Below the pieces are notes generated by a model. It did not search any database. It saw only the letters and a program-made list of their open reading frames with translations, and was not told the DNA's origin. Positions 22,713 through 30,486 of a stretch of DNA of 64,000 bases are shown piece after piece. The translations under genes were made by a program, and so were the position numbers. Source of the DNA: Microbacterium sp. SORGH_AS_0888 (lineage in GTDB: Bacteria > Actinomycetota > Actinomycetes > Actinomycetales > Microbacteriaceae); the NCBI RefSeq assembly GCF_030818905.1, contig NZ_JAUTAZ010000001.1, forward strand, positions 124,001 through 188,000, given 5' to 3'. How positions within the stretch are numbered: position 1 is the stretch's first letter; every line of letters starts with the position of its first letter.

Positions 22713-25412
22713 ATGACCACGCCACCCGTCTTCACCCTCCCCGCTCCTGCCCCGCCGCCGCGGCGGGGCTCCGTCCCGCTCGCGGCCGCGGCCGTGCCGG
22801 TCGTGGGGGCCGTCATCCTCTGGCTCGTCACGGGGTCGCTGTTCGCCCTGTGCTTCGCCGCCCTCGGGCCCATGATGGCGGTGGCGTCGTCCCTCGACGC
22901 GCGGCGAGCCGCTCGACGGGAACGGCGGCGGGACGAACGGGAGCGGGAACGCCTGATCGCCGACCTCCGCATCCGCGTCTCGGAGGCGCACGCTCGGGAG
23001 CGCGCGGAGGCCGCCGAGCGGCATCCCGACCTCGCGCGCCTCGCGACCGCTCCGGCGGAGCTGTGGCGCCGGGTTCCGGGCAGGACCGCCGGCGTCGTCG
23101 TCGGACGCGGCGAGGCTCCCAGCTCGGTGCGTGTCGGCGGTGACGGGGCCGGGGCGGACGAGCTCCGCCGGTTCGCGGAACGCCTTGCGGATGCCCCGAT
23201 CGTGGTCCCGGTGGAGGCGGGGATCGCGGTGATGGGGCCCGAGCCGTGGGCCGCGGCCGTCGTGCGCGCGCTGGCGGTGCAGCTGCTCTGCCGGCGTCCG
23301 CCCGGTGAGCTGCGGCTGGCGGCGCCGGCGCCGGGATGGGCGGCCGGCTACGCACCCACGGGCGATGCCTCCCTGCGGCTCGCGCCGCCCTTCGGTCGCG
23401 ACGACGTCGTGGTGACGGCGGTGGCGGCGGGCGCCGCGCCGCCACCGGCATGCGCCGCCGTGCTGACGTTGACGGGACCGTGCCGCGGCGTCCTCGACCA
23501 CGAGGGGCAGCTGCGCACGGTGAACGTGGAGGCGCTCTCGGAGTCGCAGGCGCAGGCGGTCGTCGGCCTCCTCGCGCGCCGTGGGCGCGATCTGGCGCTC
23601 GGCCGCACCCTTCCCGACGAGGTGTGGCGGGAGCGGCTGCCTGCGGCGGTCGGCACCGGTCTCGCGGCCGTCGTCGGCATGGGCGTCGGCGGTCCCACTG
23701 AGCTCGACCTCGTCGCCGACGGTCCACACGCCGTCGTCGCGGGCGTGACGGGATCCGGGAAGAGCGAGCTGCTGGTGACGTGGGTCGCCGCCATGGCGGC
23801 CGGGCGCGGACCCGACGCGGTGACGTTCCTGCTCGTCGACTTCAAGGGCGGGACGGCGTTCCGGCGGCTGGCCTCCCTCCCGCACGTCACCGGGGTGGTG
23901 ACGGACCTCGACGCGCGAGGCACACGGCGTGCGATCGAGTCGCTACGGGCGGAGATCCGACGCCGCGAGGCGGAGCTCGCCGCGGCGGGGGCGACGGATG
24001 TCGATCATCCGGCCGCGCGGATGCCCCGGCTCGTCGTCGTCGTCGACGAGTTCGCCGCCCTCCTGCAGCAGGCGCCCGAGCTGGCCGCCGTGTTCACGGA
24101 CGTCGCGGCCCGCGGACGCGGGCTCGGCATCCATCTCGTGCTCGGCACCCAGCGTGTGACCGGCGTCGTCCGCGAGGCGATCCTGGCCAACTGCCCGCTG
24201 CGGATCGGCCTGCGCGTGACCGACGCCGCCGACAGCCGCGCGCTCCTGGACGCGATCGATGCGGCCACCGAGACCGAGCGCGGCATCGCCCACGTGCGCG
24301 TGCCCGGTCTGCCGATCGCGGCCGTGCGCGTGGCGCGGACCGCCGACGACGACATCGCTGCCCTCTCCGCGGCCGCCGGCGCGGCGCCCGCGCCCGCGGT
24401 GTGGCTGCCTCCGCTGCCGGCACGGTTGCCGCTCGCCGAGGCGCCGCGTGTCGCGGCCGGACTCGTCCTCGGGCTCGCCGACGAGCCCGAGCGGCAGCGG
24501 CAGGAGGCCGTGACGCTCGGTCGCGAGGACACCGGGCTCGCCGTCATCGGCGGTCCCGTCTCCGGACGTAGCGCGCTGCTGGCCGCGCTCGCGACGCAGG
24601 ACCCGACCGCGATCGTCCTGCCTCGGGACCCGGAGGTCGCCTGGGATCGCGTGACGGCCGTGATGGAGGAGCCGCCGGCGCCCGGCGTGCTCCTCCTCTG
24701 CGACGATCTCGACCTGCTGCTCAGCAGATATCCGGCCGACTACGCGACGGCGGTCGTCGATCGGCTCGTCGAGCTCGTGCGCGGGTGGGGCGTGCGGCCC
24801 GTGCTCTCGTGCGCTCGCGCCGTCGGCGTCCACGCCCGCCTGATCGAGCTGTGCTCGCGTCGCGCACAGCTGCGGCTGCCCACGCGCCTCGACCACGTCG
24901 GCGCCGGGTTCGACCCCGCGACGTATGACGCACAGGCTCCCCGCGGACGCGGCACGATCGACGGCCTGACCGTGCAGTTCGCCGAGGCCGCCGGTCCCGC
25001 CGCTCCCGGAGGCGACACCGTCCCGGTCTGGCGGCCGCAGCCGGGACTCAGCATGGCGGTGCTTCCGGGGGCCGCCGCCGTGCGGCGGGTCGAGGCGGCG
25101 CTGTCCGGCTCCGGCGCCGAGGTCGACGGACCCGCCGGCGAGCCCGGGGGCCGCGATCGGCCCCGGGTGCTCGTCGGCGACTCGGACGGCTGGCAGCGGG
25201 CGTGGGCGCGGTTCACCGCCCTGCGCGCTGACGCGGAGCTCGTGATCGCGGCCGAGTGCGCGGCCGACTACCGGCTGCTCACGGGCGACCGGTCGCTGCC
25301 GCCGTTCTGCGAGACGGGGAGGGGCCGCGGGTGGCTCATCGCAGAGGGACGCCCGGCCCGCCGCATCCTGCTTCCCGGAGCCCAGGATCGTCGGCTCCGC
25401 GCGGTCGGATGA
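22713..25412 (+). CDS. Orphan FtsK/SpoIIIE ATPase resembling the type VII secretion ATPase EccC
   Basis: An 899-residue protein with two N-terminal membrane helices (residues ~20-60), a charged linker and two ATPase domains. The first is canonical: Walker A TGSGKSELL (about 347-351), LLVDFKGGTAF, Walker B LVVVVDEFAALL (~440-450) and a GTQR sensor. The DFKGG motif is typical of EccC/EssC coupling ATPases. The second domain (~613-680) has GPVSGRSALL, where Arg replaces the P-loop Lys, but keeps LLLCDDLD. EccC usually has three ATPase domains and neighbours WXG100 proteins; none is seen here. A DNA-translocase role is also possible. Substrate unknown. Confidence 0.85.
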   Translation: MTTPPVFTLPAPAPPPRRGSVPLAAAAVPVVGAVILWLVTGSLFALCFAALGPMMAVASSLDARRAARRERRRDERERERLIADLRIRVSEAHARERAEAAERHPDLARLATAPAELWRRVPGRTAGVVVGRGEAPSSVRVGGDGAGADELRRFAERLADAPIVVPVEAGIAVMGPEPWAAAVVRALAVQLLCRRPPGELRLAAPAPGWAAGYAPTGDASLRLAPPFGRDDVVVTAVAAGAAPPPACAAVLTLTGPCRGVLDHEGQLRTVNVEALSESQAQAVVGLLARRGRDLALGRTLPDEVWRERLPAAVGTGLAAVVGMGVGGPTELDLVADGPHAVVAGVTGSGKSELLVTWVAAMAAGRGPDAVTFLLVDFKGGTAFRRLASLPHVTGVVTDLDARGTRRAIESLRAEIRRREAELAAAGATDVDHPAARMPRLVVVVDEFAALLQQAPELAAVFTDVAARGRGLGIHLVLGTQRVTGVVREAILANCPLRIGLRVTDAADSRALLDAIDAATETERGIAHVRVPGLPIAAVRVARTADDDIAALSAAAGAAPAPAVWLPPLPARLPLAEAPRVAAGLVLGLADEPERQRQEAVTLGREDTGLAVIGGPVSGRSALLAALATQDPTAIVLPRDPEVAWDRVTAVMEEPPAPGVLLLCDDLDLLLSRYPADYATAVVDRLVELVRGWGVRPVLSCARAVGVHARLIELCSRRAQLRLPTRLDHVGAGFDPATYDAQAPRGRGTIDGLTVQFAEAAGPAAPGGDTVPVWRPQPGLSMAVLPGAAAVRRVEAALSGSGAEVDGPAGEPGGRDRPRVLVGDSDGWQRAWARFTALRADAELVIAAECAADYRLLTGDRSLPPFCETGRGRGWLIAEGRPARRILLPGAQDRRLRAVG

Positions 25413-25479
25413 GGGGCGCGCCCTCCCCGGGGGCCGACGGAGTCCATCCGCCGCGTCGACGACGCGAGCCGACGCCCGC

Positions 25480-26469
25480 TCAGACGACCGGACGGATGCG
25501 GCCGACCGGGGCGCCGCCGCCGTGCACGACGAGCGGGAGATCCTGCAGCGACCGCTCCACGACGGCCGGGGCCAGCGCGCCCGCCTGCTCCAGCAGCGTG
25601 AGGGCGACCGCCGCCGCCGCGCGTCCGCTGCCGTCGAGGACCTTCAGCGCCACGGTCGTCCCGTCGGGGGCGACCAGGGTGGCCACGCCCTCCGCGCCGA
25701 ACTTCGAGAAGGAGCCCGTGCGCTCGGCGATCATCGTGTCGGGCCGGCCCGGGCCGGCCACCGTCCAGGGGTGCGTGCGGACGGCCTGCAGGATCATCGC
25801 GCCGAGCCGGTGCATCGCGAACGGCGACCGCTCGCTCGCGGTGCCCATCCGGTGGAGGGCGCGAGCGAGCCCGGTCAGCGAGACCGCGGGAACGGGCGCC
25901 CCGCATCCGTCCGTCGCCACCGTCGTGGGGCGTTCGCCGGTCAGCCGCTCGACGACCTGCAGGATGTGGGACTGCAGCGGATGCGCCGGCTCGAGGTAGC
26001 CGTCGGTGTCCCAGCCGCTCGCGCGGCACGCGCGCAGCATCGCGGCGTGCTTCCCCGAGCACGTCATGCGGATGCGCGTCGGACGCGCGAGATCTCGGAC
26101 GAGCTCGTCGCGGGTCGACGCGTCCTCCGGCCAGGCCGGCGGGCACGCGAGGTCGTCCTCGGTGAGATCCGCGCCGGCGAGGATGTCGCGGACGACACCG
26201 ACGTGACGGTCGGTGCCGCTGTGGCTGGCCGTCGCCAGCCCGAGCTGCTCGTCCACGAGCTCGGCGCCGGCCGTCAGACAGGCGAGGGCCTGCAACGGCT
26301 TCAGCGCGGAGCGCGGCAGGATCGGCGCGGCGGGGTCGCCGAGCGTGCGGATCACCGTTCCGTCAGCGCCCAGCACGACGGCCGAGCCGACGTGCCGGGA
26401 CTCGACGAAGCCGCTGCGCTCCACGACGGCGAGCTCTGCGGCGGCACCCGGGGAGAAGGTCTGCGGCAT
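25480..26469 (-). CDS. Asparaginase family protein (thermolabile, Rhizobium type II-like)
   Basis: A 329-residue protein of the family (PF06089) related to the Rhizobium etli inducible asparaginase, which converts L-asparagine to aspartate and ammonia. The family traits seen are AVVERSGFVESRHVGSAVVL, the serine in PRSALKPLQAL, ASHSGTDRHV, RMTCSGKHAAML with the conserved Cys-Ser-Gly-Lys, and DGCGAPVPAVSL. No signal peptide is present, so it is cytoplasmic. The ATG at 26469 is 6 nt after a TAGGCT box and is divergent from the OsmC gene. It converges with the FtsK-like gene across 67 bp with no obvious terminator. Confidence 0.88.
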   Translation of the reverse strand: MPQTFSPGAAAELAVVERSGFVESRHVGSAVVLGADGTVIRTLGDPAAPILPRSALKPLQALACLTAGAELVDEQLGLATASHSGTDRHVGVVRDILAGADLTEDDLACPPAWPEDASTRDELVRDLARPTRIRMTCSGKHAAMLRACRASGWDTDGYLEPAHPLQSHILQVVERLTGERPTTVATDGCGAPVPAVSLTGLARALHRMGTASERSPFAMHRLGAMILQAVRTHPWTVAGPGRPDTMIAERTGSFSKFGAEGVATLVAPDGTTVALKVLDGSGRAAAAVALTLLEQAGALAPAVVERSLQDLPLVVHGGGAPVGRIRPVV

Positions 26470-26475
26470 CCGTTC

Positions 26476-26481
26476 AGCCTA
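26476..26481 (-). promoter_or_regulatory. Putative -10 box (TAGGCT) for the asparaginase gene, leaderless
   Basis: On the minus strand TAGGCT is followed by 6 nt and the ATG at 26469. It lies in the 39-bp gap to the divergent OsmC gene. Confidence 0.55.
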
Positions 26482-26508
26482 CCGGCGGCGGCGTGCGAGA
26501 CTTCGATC

Positions 26509-26985
26509 ATGATCGGCGAACACGAGTACCGGCTGACCGCGACCTGGACCGGAGACCGCGGGACGGGAACGAGCGGTTATCGCGACTACGACCGCTCGGT
26601 CACGATCGAGGTCGACGGCAAGCCGTCGCTGCTCGCCTCGGCCGACCGCCCCTTCCGCGGAGATCCGGCGCGCTGGAACCCCGAGGACATGCTGCTGGCG
26701 GCCCTCAGCGAGTGCCACCTGCTCTCCTACCTGCACGCGTGCGTCACCGTCGGCGTCGTCGTCGTGGGCTATCGCGACACCGCGACCGCCGTGATGCGCG
26801 AGGACGGCCGGGGCGGCGGGGCGTTCGTCGAGGCGGTGCTGCACCCGGAGGTCGTGATCGCCGAGGAGGGCATGCGCGAGGCCGCCGAGGCTGCGCACGC
26901 GCAGGCGAACGCCTGGTGCTTCATCGCGAACTCCGTGAACTTCCCGGTTCGGCACGAGGCGACCATCACGGTCGTCGGCGCGTGA
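26509..26985 (+). CDS. OsmC family protein
   Basis: A 158-residue OsmC/Ohr-fold protein. Family members reduce organic hydroperoxides with two cysteines. The first Cys is in LSECHLLSYLH and a second in NAWCFIANSVNFPV, placed as in the family, so thiol peroxidase activity is plausible. It lacks features that would split OsmC from Ohr with certainty. A GAGACT element lies 6 nt before the ATG (26497-26502), hinting at a leaderless mRNA. It converges with plsC, 9 bp between stops. Confidence 0.85.
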   Translation: MIGEHEYRLTATWTGDRGTGTSGYRDYDRSVTIEVDGKPSLLASADRPFRGDPARWNPEDMLLAALSECHLLSYLHACVTVGVVVVGYRDTATAVMREDGRGGGAFVEAVLHPEVVIAEEGMREAAEAAHAQANAWCFIANSVNFPVRHEATITVVGA

Positions 26986-26994
26986 CGGGCCGCG

Positions 26995-27783
26995 TCAGCG
27001 GCGTTCGTGCGGCAGCGCCTGCTTGAGGCGTTCGATCGCGCCGTGCGCGGGCACCTCGTTGTAGGCGCCGGCGAGCTCCTGCCCGGACAGGGCGTGGATC
27101 GCGGCCATGATCTCGTCCGTCGCGAGGCGCCTCGCCTTGCCGGAGGTGGCGGGGCCGTGGGGGGTGAGATCCAGCGGCGTGCCGAACTTGATCGTCACGC
27201 GCGGCCGCAGCCGAGGGAACTTCGCGCCCACCGGCATCGCGTCGTTCGTGCCGAGCAGGCCCACCGGGACCACGGGGGCGCCGGTCTGCAGCGCGAGGAA
27301 GGCGACGCCCGTGCGGCCCTTGTACAGCCGTCCGTCCAGCGAGCGCGTGCCCTCCGGGTAGAGCGCGATGGCCTTGCCCGTCTCCAGCATGCGACGCTGC
27401 TGCTCCAGGGCGTCGAGAGCCGCCTGACCGGCGCCGCGCTCGACAGGGCTCGCGCCCAGGCCGGTGAAGAACTCGCGGGCGATCCATCCCTTCACGCCGG
27501 TGCCCTCGAAGTAGCTCGACTTCGCGAGGAAGTGCACGGTCCGGGGGGCAGCGAGGGGGATCGCGAACGAGTCGATGAACGACAGGTGATTGCTCGCGAG
27601 GATCACCGCGCCCGTGCGCGGGACGTTGTCGCGGCCCTCGATGTGCGGCAGATACGCGAGTCGGGCGAGCGGGGCGACGACGCGTCTACCGAAGAAGTAG
27701 GCGAACCCGGCCGACGAGGCGGGGACGGCCTCGGCGTCGTCGGCGGCGGGGATGTCGTCGTCGGCTCGGTCCGCGGAAGTCAC
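26995..27783 (-). CDS. 1-acyl-sn-glycerol-3-phosphate acyltransferase (PlsC family)
   Basis: An enzyme that acylates lysophosphatidic acid to phosphatidic acid in membrane lipid synthesis. The 262-residue protein has motif I NHLSFID (HX4D catalytic), motif III YPEGTRSLDGRLYKG and the substrate-binding RTGAVILAS and APVVPVGLLG segments. The first ~25 residues are an acidic tail. The GTG at 27783 is preferred because a TACCCT box lies exactly 6 nt before it and the upstream frame is not conserved. Divergent from the FKBP lipoprotein gene. Confidence 0.87.
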   Translation of the reverse strand: MTSADRADDDIPAADDAEAVPASSAGFAYFFGRRVVAPLARLAYLPHIEGRDNVPRTGAVILASNHLSFIDSFAIPLAAPRTVHFLAKSSYFEGTGVKGWIAREFFTGLGASPVERGAGQAALDALEQQRRMLETGKAIALYPEGTRSLDGRLYKGRTGVAFLALQTGAPVVPVGLLGTNDAMPVGAKFPRLRPRVTIKFGTPLDLTPHGPATSGKARRLATDEIMAAIHALSGQELAGAYNEVPAHGAIERLKQALPHERR

Positions 27784-27789
27784 CTCACG

Positions 27790-27795
27790 AGGGTA
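27790..27795 (-). promoter_or_regulatory. Putative -10 box (TACCCT) for plsC, leaderless
   Basis: On the minus strand TACCCT is followed by CGTGAG and the GTG at 27783, a spacing of 6 nt. Confidence 0.5.
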
Positions 27796-27899
27796 CTCCC
27801 GATCGCATTCCCCGCTGCGCATGTGGTGCTTCCCAGCCCGCGCAGAACTCCGGTGCGCCATGATGGAGGGATTCCCTGCCCCAACGAATGAGGTCACCC

Positions 27900-28847
27900 G
27901 TGCGCGTCCGCCCGCTCGCCACCCTTTCCGTCGTCGCCGTGGCGTTGCTCGCCCTGGCCGGCTGTTCCTCGGCGGGATCGCCCAGCGCCTCCGGCTCTGC
28001 CGACCCCGCCGCCTCGGCGGCTGCCTCGCTGTGCGACAGCGTCGCGGCATCCGGCGCGGCGAGCGATGCGGTGTCGGTGACCGGCGACGTCGGATCCGCG
28101 CCCACCGTCACCTTCACGGCGCCGCTCGACGTCACCGGCGTGCAGGCGACGACGGTCGTCAAGGGCACGGGCCCCGCCGTCGCCGACGGCGACTACGTGA
28201 CGATCGGCTACGCCGGCTACGACCCGGCCACGGGCAAGTCCCTGGCGGACTACAAGTCGGATGACCCGCCCGCCCCCATGGTCGCCAACAGCATCCTCGG
28301 CAGCGCCTTCGGCTGCGGCACCGTCGGCAGCCGTGCGGTCATCACGGTCCCCGCGGCGAACTCCAACCCCGCGGCCGTCTACGTGATCGACCTGCTCTCG
28401 TCCACGCCGGCTGCTCAGTGGTGCCAGCCGCAGGCCCCGGCCTCGGGTGCCCCGATGCCGACCGTCACGTGGGACGACAAGGGCGTGCCGACCGTGACGG
28501 TGCCGAGCGGGCAGACGCCGCCGACGTCCGTGACCGAGCAGGTGCTGACGGAGGGCGACGGCGACACCGTCCAGGCCGGCGACTCGGTCACGCTGAACTA
28601 TCACGGCATCAAGTGGTCCGACGGCACGGTGTTCGACTCGAGCTGGACCCGCGGCCAGCCGGCGACGTTCACGACCAGCCAGGTCGTCGCGGGCTTCGGC
28701 AACGCCCTCGTCGGCCAGAAGGTCGGCTCGCAGCTGGTCGTCGTCATCCCGCCGGAGTGCGGATACGGCACCGCGACGACGAGCAACGGCCTGGGCGGAC
28801 AGACCCTCGTGTTCGTGATCTCGCTCCAGAGCACCGCGCGGGGATGA
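27900..28847 (+). CDS. FKBP-type peptidyl-prolyl isomerase, lipoprotein
   Basis: An exported proline cis-trans isomerase that helps fold surface proteins. The N-terminus is a lipoprotein signal: hydrophobic TLSVVAVALLALAGC with the lipobox Leu-Ala-Gly-Cys at about residues 18-21. A Ser/Ala-rich linker follows, then two FKBP-like domains: the first (residues ~60-165) is degenerate, the second (~215-310) has the pattern GDSVTLNYHGIKWSDGTVFDSSW and PPECGYG. I chose GTG 27900 with GAGG 6 nt upstream; ATG 27888 would add four residues. dxr starts 26 nt later with its own promoter. Confidence 0.88.
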   Translation: MRVRPLATLSVVAVALLALAGCSSAGSPSASGSADPAASAAASLCDSVAASGAASDAVSVTGDVGSAPTVTFTAPLDVTGVQATTVVKGTGPAVADGDYVTIGYAGYDPATGKSLADYKSDDPPAPMVANSILGSAFGCGTVGSRAVITVPAANSNPAAVYVIDLLSSTPAAQWCQPQAPASGAPMPTVTWDDKGVPTVTVPSGQTPPTSVTEQVLTEGDGDTVQAGDSVTLNYHGIKWSDGTVFDSSWTRGQPATFTTSQVVAGFGNALVGQKVGSQLVVVIPPECGYGTATTSNGLGGQTLVFVISLQSTARG

Positions 28848-28861
28848 CCTTCCCGCGTCGG

Positions 28862-28867
28862 TAGGCT
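28862..28867 (+). promoter_or_regulatory. Putative -10 box (TAGGCT) for dxr, leaderless
   Basis: TAGGCT is followed by 6 nt and the ATG at 28874. Confidence 0.6.
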
Positions 28868-28873
28868 GACGGG

Positions 28874-29956
28874 ATGCGACGCATCCTGATCCTGGGCTCC
28901 ACGGGTTCGATCGGCACCCAGGCCCTGGATGTCGTGCGTCGCAACCCCGGACGCTTCGAGGTCGTGGGTCTCGCGGCCGGGACCGATCGCGCCGGCCTCG
29001 CCGCGCAGGCGGCCGAGTTCGGGGTCGAGGACACGGCGCTCGGCGCGGCGGAGGCCGAGCAGCTCGTCCGCGACGTCGCCACCGACGTCGTCCTCAACGG
29101 CATCACCGGGTCGGTCGGCCTCGGCCCGACGCTGGCGGCACTGGAGGCCGGCCGGGTCCTCGCGCTCGCGAACAAGGAGTCTCTGATCGTGGGCGGCGAG
29201 CTCGTGACGCGCCTCGCCGCTCCGGGCCAGATCGTGCCGGTCGACTCCGAGCACTCCGCCATCGCGCAGGCGCTCCTGGCGGGCGAGCACGCCGAGGTGC
29301 GCCGGCTCGTCGTCACCGCCTCGGGCGGGCCGTTCCGCGGACGCTCCCGTGCCGAGCTCGTCGACGTCACGCCGCAGCAGGCGTTGGCGCATCCCACGTG
29401 GGACATGGGACGTGTGGTGACCACCAACTCCGCCACGCTCGTGAACAAGGGCCTCGAGGTGATCGAGGCCCACCTGCTGTTCGACATCCCCTACGACCGC
29501 ATCGACGTCGTCGTCCACCCGCAGTCGGTCGTGCACTCCATGGTCGAGTTCGTCGACGGCTCCACGATCGCGCAGGCGTCGCCGCCGGACATGCGGCTGC
29601 CGATCTCGCTCGGGCTCGACTGGCCGCATCGGGTGAGCGGCGTGGGAGCCCCGATCGACTGGACTCGCGCGCAGGCCTGGACGTTCGAGCCGCTCGACGA
29701 CGAGGCGTTCCCCGCCGTGCGCCTCGCGAAGCGGGTCGGGGGCGCGGGAGGCACGTATCCCGCCGTCTTCAACGCCGCGAACGAGCAGGCCGTGGACGCC
29801 TTCCACGAGGGGCGCCTGCCGTTCACGGGCATCGTCGACACGGTGGCGCGCGTCGTGGACGCGCACGAGGCGCCGGACGCGCTCACCAGAGAGTCGCTCG
29901 CCGATGCCGAGGCATGGGCACGTCGCACGGCCGACGCTCTCATCGCCGTTCGCTAG
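28874..29956 (+). CDS. dxr: 1-deoxy-D-xylulose 5-phosphate reductoisomerase
   Basis: Dxr converts DXP to 2-C-methyl-D-erythritol 4-phosphate with NADPH, the committed step of the MEP isoprenoid pathway. The 360-residue protein has the NADPH motif GSTGSIG (residues 8-14), [11 protein letters not shown], the metal-binding VDSEHSAI, the flexible-loop region [10 protein letters not shown], and [22 protein letters not shown]. ispG (37114) and ispE (62394), two further pathway genes, are also in this window. A decayed gene and then murE lie downstream on the other strand. Confidence 0.97.
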   Translation: MRRILILGSTGSIGTQALDVVRRNPGRFEVVGLAAGTDRAGLAAQAAEFGVEDTALGAAEAEQLVRDVATDVVLNGITGSVGLGPTLAALEAGRVLALANKESLIVGGELVTRLAAPGQIVPVDSEHSAIAQALLAGEHAEVRRLVVTASGGPFRGRSRAELVDVTPQQALAHPTWDMGRVVTTNSATLVNKGLEVIEAHLLFDIPYDRIDVVVHPQSVVHSMVEFVDGSTIAQASPPDMRLPISLGLDWPHRVSGVGAPIDWTRAQAWTFEPLDDEAFPAVRLAKRVGGAGGTYPAVFNAANEQAVDAFHEGRLPFTGIVDTVARVVDAHEAPDALTRESLADAEAWARRTADALIAVR

Positions 29957-29989
29957 CCGCCCCGACCCTCTCGTCGTCGACGACGTGAT

Positions 29990-30437
29990 GACGGGTTGGC
30001 GGAGCCTGTCGGGGGCGACCCGGCGGACGCCGCCGACGCAGATCTCGTGGTGCCTCCCGCTCAGCCGGAGCCCTTGACGGGGGATGAGCCGATGGTGCAT
30101 CTCGCGCAGCACGTCTGCGTCGTCGTCGGAGGAGCCGAGGTGCAGCGTCTGCACGCAGAGCCCCTCAGCGAGGGTCTCGATCCGCACGTGCTCCAGCCGA
30201 TCGGCCGACCCCTTGGCTGCGATGACGTCGACGGCTGCGTGGAACATCGCCTCGTCGATCCACTCGGGAACCATGAGCATCATCGTCGCAGTCCCACTGC
30301 GACGTGTCTCTCGCCGCCGTGAACGCATCCATGTCGTCCGCCCGCCACACACCTTCCAGCGGTGGCGCCACGTAGTCGCGGCCGAGCTCGCGTCTGCTCG
30401 CGGACCTCAGCGCTTGACGTCGATCTTCTCGGCCGCG
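29990..30437 (-). pseudogene. Decayed GyrI-like small-molecule-binding domain gene
   Basis: This stretch between dxr and murE has no intact gene but carries three broken pieces of one protein in order on the minus strand: EKIDVKR ending in TGA near 30414, then in another frame SRRELGRDYVAPPLEGVW and ADDMDAFTAARDTSQWDC, then after a one-base shift near 30288 MMLMVPEWIDEAM through GLRLSGRHHEI to DRLRQPV. These match, in order, the GyrI-like domain protein family (COG4832 type). About 60 residues are missing between the first two pieces and there is an extra base at the second junction. It is a non-functional remnant. The rest of the 30438-30486 gap holds nothing recognisable. Confidence 0.75.
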
Positions 30438-30486
30438 CAGCTCCTCCGCTCGCCCCGTCTCCGAGACAGCTGCCCGGGCATCGCGC

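Noticed and set aside
25522..26985. Long plus-strand frame across the asparaginase gene joined to the OsmC frame
   Set aside because: Only its last 158 codons (from ATG 26509) match a known family; the rest is antisense to the asparaginase gene.
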